Shown piece after piece: positions 1 to 5,097 of a stretch of DNA of 5,097 bases. Both the position numbers and the translations under genes were made by a program. Each line of letters starts with the position of its first letter. The first letter of the stretch is position 1. The notes below the pieces were generated by a model that ran no database searches, was not told the DNA's origin, and saw only the letters and a program-made list of their open reading frames with translations. The stretch is from an uncultured Halieaceae bacterium (lineage in GTDB: Bacteria > Pseudomonadota > Gammaproteobacteria > Pseudomonadales > Halieaceae). The stretch is from NCBI GenBank assembly GCA_913063005.1, contig CAJXZI010000168.1:1-5097 (forward strand), in the 5' to 3' direction.

Positions 1-18
1 GTTGGAGTAGGGTTTTGA

Positions 19-390
19 TTAATTCAGAACCCTGTAGCCCCTACCGCGCAAACATTGTTTGATTACCTGCTCAACCTCGCGGCTGCCCTCTCGAGCGCCA
101 CCAACGCCGCCGGTTACTGCACCGACGCCCGCACCACGCTCCGCTGAGTTCGAACGACGGTTAAGGATTGCACCAATCGCACCGCCCACGACGGCGCCGC
201 CAATGGCGCCTCGTGCGACCTTCTCTCCCCGGTTTACTTCGGCCGCATATTGCTCGCATTCAGCCTTATCCGCAGCGTATTTAGCCATATCGACACCTTT
301 GCGATCGATGATAGGTGCGTCAACAAACGGGTCTGAGGTGGCACAGCCTGTGAGCAGTGTGAGGGCGGTTAAGAGAGTTAGTTTTCGCAC
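19..390 (-). CDS. Small glycine-zipper outer-membrane lipoprotein
   Basis: The product is a 123-residue lipoprotein of unknown specific role, probably anchored in the inner leaflet of the outer membrane. A short basic start and hydrophobic stretch (residues 3-14) lead to a lipobox LLTGC with the lipidated cysteine at C16. Ala follows it rather than Asp, which fits outer-membrane sorting. Residues about 61-75 and 86-101 are dense in spaced glycines (GAIGGAVVGGAIGA and GAGVGAVTGGVGG), the glycine-zipper pattern of small envelope proteins that pack helices in membranes. Two more cysteines (C45, C113) flank the zipper and could form a disulfide. The tail ends in a CLRGRGYRVL motif that I recall from other glycine-zipper lipoproteins. 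The start is GTG, supported by a GAGGAA ribosome site six bases upstream. The family assignment is firm, the function is not; a surface-antigen-like or stress-related envelope role is only a guess. Confidence 0.85.
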   Translation of the reverse strand: MRKLTLLTALTLLTGCATSDPFVDAPIIDRKGVDMAKYAADKAECEQYAAEVNRGEKVARGAIGGAVVGGAIGAILNRRSNSAERGAGVGAVTGGVGGAREGSREVEQVIKQCLRGRGYRVLN

Positions 391-396
391 GTGATG

Positions 397-402
397 TTCC
401 TC
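397..402 (-). promoter_or_regulatory. Ribosome binding site of the lipoprotein gene
   Basis: Read on the minus strand this is GAGGAA, six bases before the GTG start at 390. It supports the GTG start, which gives a complete signal peptide with a basic N-terminus (MRKLTLL). Confidence 0.6.
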
Positions 403-480
403 GGTTGGTCTTTCTGAGCGTCAAGCTGAGTTCATAATCTGCGTACGAATATGCCCCGTACTTCCCGTCGTTTGAAGAGG

Positions 481-502
481 AAAAAATACGGCCTTGAGGG
501 CC
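481..502 (-). terminator. Weak candidate terminator after the thioesterase gene
   Basis: On the minus strand, GGCC-CTCAA-GGCC (502 down to 490) is followed three bases later by six T (486-481). This gives a hairpin plus U-tract about 55 bases beyond the thioesterase stop codon. The stem is only four G-C pairs, so this is tentative. The rest of the 391-556 gap shows no open frame or clear promoter that I can support. Confidence 0.22.
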
Positions 503-556
503 TCAGCACGCTATTGATGGGGCCTGAAGGTATGGAGTTAGCCCTAAAAAATTGCG

Positions 557-988
557 TTAGGCTTTCGATCTGACGATCTTGGCTACACTCTGGGCTGTTG
601 CAAGCAAGTGACCCTCTTCATCAAGGAGCTCTGACTCTAAAAACACGGTTTTAAACGTTGCCTGTCGAATCCAACCGCGAGCGAATACCGGACCTTTCTC
701 TCCGCGCGTAACCGCGTGATAGCGGGTTGTGACCTCGTAGCTCGAGAGCGCAACCACACCTTCTTCTGCGAGGTGCGCGAACACAGCGTGTGACATCGCC
801 GCGTCCAACATCACCGTAATAAACCCGCCTTGAACAACGTCGATAGAGTGACAGTGATCCTTTGTGGGACGGAATTCAAACGTGCAGCTTTGTTCGTCTC
901 GATCACTGCTAATTACACGACCATTCAGTAATTCGATAAATGGCGGACGGTTACTGTTTAAACGCTCGATAGGGTCGACGCTGCTCAT
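557..988 (-). CDS. PaaI-family hotdog-fold acyl-CoA thioesterase
   Basis: This is a 143-residue single-domain cytoplasmic protein of the usual length for the PaaI/4HBT hotdog thioesterases, which hydrolyse acyl- or aryl-CoA thioesters. Residues 45-69 hold the hotdog signature: V52-Q53-G54-G55 at the start of the central helix, then the probable catalytic acid D62 in MLDAAMSHA. Strand-like segments follow at residues 78-92 (SSYEVTTRYH) and 101-121, and the protein ends with LLATAQSVAKIV, the typical last strand. The family's HGG motif reads QGG here, a common variation. The substrate cannot be told from sequence. The ATG start has only a weak GGAA ribosome site about seven bases upstream. The gene is divergent from the dUTPase gene and on the same strand as the lipoprotein gene, but 166 bp separate those two, so an operon is doubtful. 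Confidence 0.85.
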   Translation of the reverse strand: MSSVDPIERLNSNRPPFIELLNGRVISSDRDEQSCTFEFRPTKDHCHSIDVVQGGFITVMLDAAMSHAVFAHLAEEGVVALSSYEVTTRYHAVTRGEKGPVFARGWIRQATFKTVFLESELLDEEGHLLATAQSVAKIVRSKA

Positions 989-1066
989 ATTTCATTTCCG
1001 AAGTTGTGGTTAACAAAACGCGCGCCATGGTAACGTCACCCATTACAAACTTACAGGACAATCTCG
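989..1066. promoter_or_regulatory. Divergent promoter region, thioesterase/dUTPase
   Basis: This 78-bp gap between two divergent starts must hold both 5' regions. On the plus side AGGA (1055-1058) is a well-spaced ribosome site for the ATG at 1067. I could not pick convincing -35/-10 pairs on either strand, and I see no palindromic operator like the one near the TetR gene. Confidence 0.35.
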
Positions 1067-1681
1067 ATGCTTACCGCGGTACTAACCATGTTGGATTTAC
1101 AAGACAAAATGAACACCAAGGTTCATCCAAATTGGCGGGAGCAGGGCTACGAGTGGTATCGCGCAGCGTGGATCGAGTGCGCTGAATTGATGGACCATGC
1201 TGGTTACAAATGGTGGAAACATGCCGAACCAGACATCGAGCAAATCCAGTTAGAGGTCGTCGATATTTGGCATTTTGGGATGTCGGCTTTACTGGTTGGC
1301 TCCGACGATACTCGAGCACTGGCTGACGAGATAGCGGGTGACTTGAGTGCAGCGCCCAATTCTGGGCTCAGCTTGCTTGAGGCGTCCGAGGCGCTGGCAT
1401 CCGCCTGCATAACCAGCGGATCCTTTTCCACGCCCGCATTTCTTAATCTAATGCAAGCGAGTGATCTGAGTTTTGACCAGCTCTACCGTATGTATGTCGG
1501 TAAGAACGTTTTGAACTTCTTCCGACAGGACCATGGCTACAAGGACGGTTCGTACGTCAAGGTTTGGGATGGTCGAGAGGACAACGAGCACCTTTCCGAT
1601 ATTTTGAGTCAGCTAGACGCCGGCGAAGCGGGCTTTGCGGAGACTGTCTATAAGGGACTTGAGGCGGCCTATCCCGGATAG
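1067..1681 (+). CDS. dUTP diphosphatase, dimeric all-alpha (dUTPase_2) type
   Basis: The enzyme hydrolyses dUTP to dUMP and pyrophosphate, keeping uracil out of DNA and supplying dUMP for thymidylate synthesis. The 204-residue protein belongs to the all-alpha, MazG-like dimeric dUTPases known from trypanosomatids, Campylobacter and some phages, not the trimeric beta Dut family. Visible evidence is the metal-binding set E37-x-x-E40 (WIECAEL) and E63-x-x-D66 (LEVVDIWHF), followed by the family block at about 146-175: KNVLNFFRQDHGYKDG, then YVKVWDGREDNEHL. These blocks carry Mg2+ and phosphate/base contacts in characterised members. N-terminal LDLQDKMN followed by W23 also fits the family. The start at 1067 has AGGA eight bases upstream; a second ATG at 1088 (M8) is possible but lies farther from that site. 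The gene converges on the TetR gene, with 8 bp between stop codons and no clear terminator. Confidence 0.92.
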   Translation: MLTAVLTMLDLQDKMNTKVHPNWREQGYEWYRAAWIECAELMDHAGYKWWKHAEPDIEQIQLEVVDIWHFGMSALLVGSDDTRALADEIAGDLSAAPNSGLSLLEASEALASACITSGSFSTPAFLNLMQASDLSFDQLYRMYVGKNVLNFFRQDHGYKDGSYVKVWDGREDNEHLSDILSQLDAGEAGFAETVYKGLEAAYPG

Positions 1682-1689
1682 CCCCGATC

Positions 1690-2340
1690 TCAAGCTTTAC
1701 AAACGGAGTAAAACCCTGCGGCCATAAACGGAATCATCTGATCATAAGCCGACTGGTAGTCGTCTGACCGGCAGGCTCCCTCAGAAAGGCGGTCAATCCG
1801 GCCTGTTCTCGCCAGCGTGAGGGTCAGCGCCCCGGAAAGGTTGTGGTAGCACCAATATATTTTGTCGTTTGGCGCCTCTGGCAAGGCCGCTTTTAGCGCA
1901 CCTATAAACTCGGTTACCAGCTGGTCAAATGCGGAGGACATGAGTCGCTGTCCCCAGTAGGTATGGTTGTTCACGTAAGCGATGAGGGCGAGGTAGTGCT
2001 GCCAGCCGGAATCTCCTTCGCGTTGCACGTCCTCGAGAGGCCGCAAAAATGCCGATATGATTGCCTCTACACTGACGGTGTTCGGCATAGCCTGCCGCTT
2101 AGCCTCTGCAAGTGCCGCAAGTCGTCTATCATTGAGCTCGCCAGCTCTGCGCTGAAATACTGCGGTAAAAAGCTCATCTTTCTTGCCGAAATGATAGCTC
2201 GCCAGTGCCACATCAACGCCGGCCTGTGATGCAATTTGGCGCAGTGTCACACCCTCAAACCCTCTCTCAGCAAAAAGGTGCTCGGCGGCATCAAGGATGC
2301 GATCTCTCTTGGCGGGCGCTTTACTTTGATCAGTTGTCAT
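1690..2340 (-). CDS. TetR/AcrR-family transcriptional repressor
   Basis: This is a 216-residue one-component regulator: an N-terminal helix-turn-helix binds DNA and a C-terminal all-helical domain binds a small ligand and forms the dimer. Residues 12-58 match the TetR_N pattern closely: RDRILDAAEHLFAERGFEGVT, the HTH RQIASQAGVDVALASYHFG (35-52), then KKDELF. The C-terminal part (about 90-210) includes AFLRPLEDV and HYLALIAYVNN and resembles the PsrA/CecR-like C-terminal class, but the ligand cannot be inferred. The gene is divergent from the sodium:solute symporter gene, the classic layout for local repression. The gap between them holds a 16-bp palindrome (2379-2394) with a related copy before the TonB-dependent receptor gene, which I infer to be its operators. 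Autoregulation is likely on that basis. No strong ribosome site precedes the ATG (CGCAAAAAATG), so translation may be modest. Confidence 0.9.
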   Translation of the reverse strand: MTTDQSKAPAKRDRILDAAEHLFAERGFEGVTLRQIASQAGVDVALASYHFGKKDELFTAVFQRRAGELNDRRLAALAEAKRQAMPNTVSVEAIISAFLRPLEDVQREGDSGWQHYLALIAYVNNHTYWGQRLMSSAFDQLVTEFIGALKAALPEAPNDKIYWCYHNLSGALTLTLARTGRIDRLSEGACRSDDYQSAYDQMIPFMAAGFYSVCKA

Positions 2341-2378
2341 TTTTTGCGTTTGGGATGGCGGTCTTTACTCGATCAAAA

Positions 2379-2394
2379 TTCAACGAGCGTTGAA
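2379..2394. promoter_or_regulatory. Palindromic operator O1 between TetR and symporter genes
   Basis: The site is TTCAACG-AG-CGTTGAA, with perfect 7-bp arms around a 2-bp centre. Its length and symmetry fit a TetR dimer site. It lies 38 bp before the TetR start and 52 bp before the symporter start, in the only gap between these divergent genes. A 13/16-identical palindrome is found at 3905-3920. Binding by the adjacent TetR protein is inferred. Confidence 0.65.
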
Positions 2395-2418
2395 AAGTAA
2401 ACCATAGCTCATTACTCT
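2390..2418 (+). promoter_or_regulatory. Tentative symporter promoter overlapping operator O1
   Basis: TTGAAA (2390-2395) could be the -35 box, with TACTCT (2413-2418) 17 bases later as a poor -10 (3 of 6 consensus bases). If correct, the right arm of O1 is part of the -35 box, so a bound repressor would block RNA polymerase. On the other strand TTGAAG (2422-2417) and TACTTT (2399-2394) are also 17 bases apart and could serve the TetR gene. Both assignments rest on weak matches. Confidence 0.25.
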
Positions 2419-2425
2419 TCAACGA
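2418..2425 (+). promoter_or_regulatory. Isolated operator half-site
   Basis: TTCAACGA repeats exactly the left half of O1 (2379-2386), 39 bp downstream, but lacks a matching right half (the following bases read TACTAATA). It may be a weak secondary binding site near the transcription start, or a chance match. Confidence 0.3.
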
Positions 2426-2435
2426 TACTAATAAC

Positions 2436-2440
2436 GAGAG
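2436..2440 (+). promoter_or_regulatory. Ribosome binding site deciding the GTG start
   Basis: GAGAG lies six bases before GTG at 2447. No ATG lies nearby in frame before residue 26, and starting there would remove the first hydrophobic segment, so the GTG start is preferred. Confidence 0.55.
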
Positions 2441-2446
2441 ATCCAC

Positions 2447-3877
2447 GTGTCACCAGAAACCTTCACTGTATTGCTGTTAGTGGGCTATGCGCTGCTCGTG
2501 TATGCCTTAAGCTTTAAAGGTATGCGCCAGACCCAATCAAAAACGGGTTTCGCTATTGGCAACAAAGACATGAGCCCCTGGCTTGTCGGCATCACGCTTT
2601 CTGCCTCCATCAGCTCAAGTGCGACATTTGTCATTAATCCCGGCTTTGTTTACGTACACGGCCTCTCTGCTTATGTCCACTTCGGTGTGGCTGGCGCCCT
2701 CGGTATTGCAACGGGACTGATTGTTTTGTCGCGGCGTTTTTTGACGATCGGTGAGGCGCAAGGGTCGGTAACGATTCCACAGTGGATAAAGCACCGTTAC
2801 GAGTCCCCAAGACTCGGTGTGTTCTTTGCCTGCCTGAATTTACTGTCGTTAACCTTTGTCGTGCTAATCCTTGTCGGCTGTAGCATTTTACTGTCTAGCC
2901 TAGTCAATATTGAGCAAAAACAGGCGCTGGTCGCTGTACTCCTCTTCGTATTTTCGTATGTGCTCATGGGGGGCACCTATGCGCATGCCTATACCAACGC
3001 GCTTCAGGGAATCCTTATGCTGTTTGTCTCGGTTGGGCTGTTTGTTCACGGCTGGCATTATTTTGGTGGCCAACCGTTCGTCGCCCTCCAATCAGTTGGG
3101 CCCGACTTTGCCGCCGTTTTCAACCCATCGAGCAACTTATACTTTTCGATGTTTTCGGTGTTCACCAGCGGCTTCATTATTACCTTTGCACTGATGTTGC
3201 AGCCTCATATTCTCACCAAGGTGCTGTATCTCAAAGATGAGCGTGATACACGAATTTTTTTAATAACGGCAATAGGGTCCGGCACACTTTTCATGTTGAT
3301 TTTGTTCGTTGGTTTCTACGCGAGGTTGGCCGGGTATGAAGTCGAGGCGCAAGACACCGTTGTCACCCAGTATCTACTGCACGAGACAAGCAATTCTTTG
3401 CTGGGCCAATACGTGCGAGCGTTTATCTTCGTTGCGTTATTAGCAGCTGGAATGAGTACGCTGGACGGGATTTTGGTTGCGCTCTCTGCCATGGTTGTCA
3501 CCGATGTTCTTGAACCCGCTGGACTCAGTGCCGACAAGGGACTTAAGGTCGCACGTTGGGTGCTTATTCTCATTGGTGTGTTAGCCCTTTTGATTGCCTG
3601 GGAGCCTCCTGCGATTGTTGGCTTATTCGCCCAAAAGGGTGTTTACGGGCTTGCGGCAGCCTCATTTGTACCTATTGTGTTTGCCGCTTTTTTCAAAACC
3701 CGCTTGTCAGCAACGATGGTTGGCTTTGCGGCGGTTGCTGGCCTCGGGACTCACCTAATTCTCAATATGTTTTTTGGTGTCGCAAACCCCTCGATATCGG
3801 CGACGTATGGAATTTTTGCAGCCTCCGCGGTGGGCGGTTTCGGACTCATGAAGCAACAATTCAAACAAGAGGCTTGA
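2447..3877 (+). CDS. Sodium:solute symporter (SSS/SSF family)
   Basis: This 476-residue inner-membrane protein should use the sodium gradient to import a small solute. It has about 13 hydrophobic segments (roughly 5-22, 44-67, 75-95, 123-151, 158-176, 185-206, 231-255, 271-292, 322-354, 367-385, 388-413, 420-443, 450-467), the LeuT-fold pattern of the PutP/SGLT family. Family landmarks are the unwound first core helix ITLSASISSSATFVINPGF (49-67), TIPQWIKHRY (109-118), GGTYAHAYTNALQGILM (175-191) and LAAGMSTLDG (332-341). S337-T338 in the last align with the Na2-site serine/threonine pair of PutP and vSGLT. The aspartate usual in the TDxxQ motif is asparagine here (T183-N184...Q187). The substrate is not readable from sequence. 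The gene is divergent from the TetR gene and 157 bp upstream of a TonB-dependent receptor gene, suggesting the two transporters serve one substrate. Expression is probably controlled through O1. Confidence 0.88.
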   Translation: MSPETFTVLLLVGYALLVYALSFKGMRQTQSKTGFAIGNKDMSPWLVGITLSASISSSATFVINPGFVYVHGLSAYVHFGVAGALGIATGLIVLSRRFLTIGEAQGSVTIPQWIKHRYESPRLGVFFACLNLLSLTFVVLILVGCSILLSSLVNIEQKQALVAVLLFVFSYVLMGGTYAHAYTNALQGILMLFVSVGLFVHGWHYFGGQPFVALQSVGPDFAAVFNPSSNLYFSMFSVFTSGFIITFALMLQPHILTKVLYLKDERDTRIFLITAIGSGTLFMLILFVGFYARLAGYEVEAQDTVVTQYLLHETSNSLLGQYVRAFIFVALLAAGMSTLDGILVALSAMVVTDVLEPAGLSADKGLKVARWVLILIGVLALLIAWEPPAIVGLFAQKGVYGLAAASFVPIVFAAFFKTRLSATMVGFAAVAGLGTHLILNMFFGVANPSISATYGIFAASAVGGFGLMKQQFKQEA

Positions 3878-3904
3878 CACTACGATAAGCCATGGCGTAA
3901 GTTT

Positions 3905-3920
3905 TTCAACGCTTGTTGAA
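3905..3920. promoter_or_regulatory. Palindromic operator O2 upstream of the TonB receptor gene
   Basis: The site is TTCAAC-GCTT-GTTGAA; adding T3904 and A3921 gives 7-bp arms around a 4-bp centre. It matches O1 at 13 of 16 positions, all differences falling in the three bases just right of the symmetry axis. It lies 27 bp after the symporter stop codon and 114 bp before the receptor start. I infer it is a second site for the TetR protein. It is AT-rich with no T-run on either side, so it does not look like a terminator. Confidence 0.6.
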
Positions 3921-3945
3921 ATAAGGCGAGCGAGTCACCGAAAAA

Positions 3946-3961
3946 CTGCAGTCCGCTGCAG
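3946..3961. repeat. CTGCAG-TCCG-CTGCAG inverted/direct repeat
   Basis: Two copies of the self-complementary hexamer CTGCAG are separated by TCCG, so the unit can be read as a direct repeat, as two small palindromes, or as a 6-bp stem with a four-base loop. It lies in the receptor gene leader, 26 bp after O2. It could be another protein site or an RNA hairpin; chance is possible. Confidence 0.35.
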
Positions 3962-4019
3962 ACTAATAATACGCATCGGTCTGACAAGGAAAGAATAGGG
4001 CCGATGAAACTCATTCACT

Positions 4020-4027
4020 GAGAGGGG
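4020..4027 (+). promoter_or_regulatory. Strong ribosome binding site of the TonB receptor gene
   Basis: GAGAGGGG lies seven bases before the ATG at 4035. It fixes the start, which yields a complete signal peptide. The leader (3878-4034) is otherwise non-coding and holds O2 and the CTGCAG repeat. TAATAAT at 3964-3970 could be part of a -10 box, but no good -35 box sits at the right distance. Confidence 0.6.
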
Positions 4028-4034
4028 TCTATTC

Positions 4035-5009
4035 ATGTCTCACGCCACACGTAATTTTTCCCGCACTGTCTCGCGACTAGCGGTGGCCGTTGCATTTGCC
4101 GGTGCGGCCACCACGCCGGCCGTCCTCGCGCAGAATGGTGTAACTGTTCTGGAAGAGGTCACCGTAACTGCACAACGACGAAGCCAAAATATTCAGGACG
4201 TTCCGATTGCCGTTACTGCAATTTCCGCAGAGGCGCTTGAGGCGCGAGGGTTAGCGGACATAAGCGAGCTATCGCAAAGTGTTCCCAGTCTCACATTAGA
4301 GCCCTCCCGTGCTACCAACACCACGCTTACCGCCTTCATTCGTGGTGTCGGCCAGCAGGACCCGTTAGCGGGTTTCGAACAAGGTGTTGCGCTGTATATT
4401 GATGATGTTTATCTGGCACGCCCGCAAGGCGCGCTGTTGGATATCTATGATGTAGAACGAATCGAGGTATTGCGCGGTCCGCAGGGCACACTTTACGGTC
4501 GAAATGCGGTCGGTGGTGCCGTCAAATATGTCACTCGACGTCTCAGCGATGAGTTCGACATGCGTATCAAAGGATCCTTTGGTACCTACGCGCAGCGGGA
4601 CTTGGTAGCGACAGTTTCGGCGCCGCTTTCTGATGATTTCCGCGTTGGGGCGACCTTAGCCTCATTTCAGCGCGATGGATTCGGCGACAACAGGTTCACC
4701 GGTGGCGAGCAGTACGATAAGGATATCGTTGGATACCGCCTAAGTGCGGAGTGGGATGTGTCCGATGATTTATTAGTGCGTTTTGCTTACGACGATACGA
4801 CAGATGAATCCTCCGCGGTTGCCGGTTATCGCCCGTTTGCGGCAAATACGATCGATGCGCCAGCTCTCAGCGATGTGCGAGATACGCGCGCAGGTGCCTC
4901 CGAAGCCGAGACAGGCACCACCACTGTCATAGGTGGTCGTAATGAGGTCGAGTCTGACGGAATGTCACTGTCGCTCGATTGGACAGTTTCAGAGAGCTTG
5001 ACGCTGTGA
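4035..5009 (+). CDS. TonB-dependent outer-membrane receptor, cut by an in-frame TGA
   Basis: The product is an outer-membrane gated channel energised by TonB-ExbBD, importing a scarce or large ligand into the periplasm. Residues 1-32 form a signal peptide (basic start, hydrophobic 15-29, VLA before Q33). A TonB box follows at about 39-48 (LEEVTVTAQR). The plug domain (about 52-168) is complete: QNIQDVPIAVTAIS, FIRGVGQQDP, VALYIDDVYLARP, and LRGPQGTLYGRNAVGGAVKYVT (146-167). Beta-barrel strands start near 175 with alternating aromatic and small residues. The frame stops at residue 324, whereas such receptors usually run to 700 or more, so most of the barrel is missing. Receptor-like sequence continues in frame after the TGA to the window end, so this is the N-terminal part of a longer gene, either disrupted or wrongly read at 5007. 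It probably works with the upstream symporter under the TetR protein; the ligand is unknown. Confidence 0.88.
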   Translation: MSHATRNFSRTVSRLAVAVAFAGAATTPAVLAQNGVTVLEEVTVTAQRRSQNIQDVPIAVTAISAEALEARGLADISELSQSVPSLTLEPSRATNTTLTAFIRGVGQQDPLAGFEQGVALYIDDVYLARPQGALLDIYDVERIEVLRGPQGTLYGRNAVGGAVKYVTRRLSDEFDMRIKGSFGTYAQRDLVATVSAPLSDDFRVGATLASFQRDGFGDNRFTGGEQYDKDIVGYRLSAEWDVSDDLLVRFAYDDTTDESSAVAGYRPFAANTIDAPALSDVRDTRAGASEAETGTTTVIGGRNEVESDGMSLSLDWTVSESLTL

Positions 5010-5096
5010 TCCATTACGGCCGACCGTGAATTTTACATGGAATCTGTTCTTTATTTCGTTCTTCTTCCGGTTGCTGACTTTTCCGCCCCCGGTCTT
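5010..5096 (+). other. In-frame continuation of the TonB receptor after the TGA
   Basis: The same frame stays open for 29 codons to the window edge and reads SITADREFYMES, then (residues after the stop 20-29) PVADFSAPGL. Receptors of this group commonly have a strand of the type LTLxSITAYRE followed by an acidic turn such as DFDG and then the next strand, so this is a natural continuation of SESLTL just before the stop. The middle (VLYFVLL) departs from that pattern in a T-rich stretch. The gene is truncated by the window edge. Confidence 0.6.
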
Positions 5097-5097
5097 T

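Noticed and set aside
59..394. Plus-strand open frame opposite the lipoprotein gene
   Set aside because: It is Pro/Ala-rich sequence mirroring the glycine-zipper codons on the other strand, with no ribosome site; the minus-strand gene has a lipobox and a ribosome site.
541..566. AGCCTAA/TTAGGGCT imperfect repeat at the thioesterase stop as a terminator
   Set aside because: The stem contains a bulge and the T-run lies in the loop rather than after the stem.
1669..1681. CTATCC-C-GGATAG at the dUTPase stop codon as a bidirectional terminator
   Set aside because: A one-base loop cannot form without opening the stem, and no T-run follows on either strand.
2205..2393. Plus-strand open frame across the TetR start and operator
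   Set aside because: It is the shadow of the helix-turn-helix coding region, has no family resemblance and runs through the operator.
3904..3921. Hairpin TTTCAAC-GCTT-GTTGAAA as a terminator of the symporter gene
   Set aside because: The stem is AT-rich and is followed by ATAAGG, not a T-run. Its close match to the palindrome at 2379-2394 explains it better as a protein-binding operator.
4004..4021. Five-codon open frame (MKLIH) just before the receptor ribosome site, as a leader peptide
   Set aside because: It is too short to distinguish from chance, and no attenuator-like alternative hairpins were seen around it.
5007..5009. TGA read as selenocysteine or programmed readthrough in the receptor
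   Set aside because: TonB-dependent receptors are not known selenoproteins, no hairpin of the SECIS kind is evident, and nearby base anomalies favour sequence error or simple nonsense mutation.

Overview
The window looks like chromosomal DNA from a Gram-negative marine-type gammaproteobacterium, possibly of the OM60/NOR5 (Halieaceae) or SAR92 kind. This placement is an inference from gene content: a lipoprotein with an outer-membrane type lipobox, a TonB-dependent receptor of the style with 'QNIQDVPIAVTA' after the TonB box, an all-alpha dimeric dUTPase, and base composition near 50% GC. No rRNA, tRNA, CRISPR array, insertion sequence or phage gene was seen.

Left part (1-1681), housekeeping-like genes. 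A small glycine-zipper lipoprotein (19-390, minus) and a PaaI-type hotdog thioesterase (557-988, minus) lie on the same strand with a 166-bp gap. Divergent from the thioesterase is a dimeric-type dUTP diphosphatase (1067-1681, plus). It ends 8 bp from the stop codon of the next gene, which converges on it.

Right part (1690-5097), an apparent regulated uptake locus. A TetR-family repressor (1690-2340, minus) is divergent from a sodium:solute symporter (2447-3877, plus). The symporter is followed on the same strand by a TonB-dependent outer-membrane receptor (4035 to the window end). A near-perfect 16-bp palindrome (TTCAACG-AG-CGTTGAA, 2379-2394) lies between the repressor and the symporter. 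A 13/16-identical copy (3905-3920) lies in the leader of the receptor gene. The simplest reading is that the TetR protein binds both, controlling its own gene, the inner-membrane symporter and the outer-membrane receptor, so that one unidentified substrate is moved across both membranes. The repressor-site pairing is inferred and untested.

The receptor frame is interrupted by an in-frame TGA at 5007-5009, but receptor-like sequence continues in the same frame to the last base. The final ~67 bases are strikingly T-rich and depart from family consensus at several T-changed positions. The stop may therefore be a sequence error near a contig end rather than a true gene end; a genuine pseudogene remains possible.
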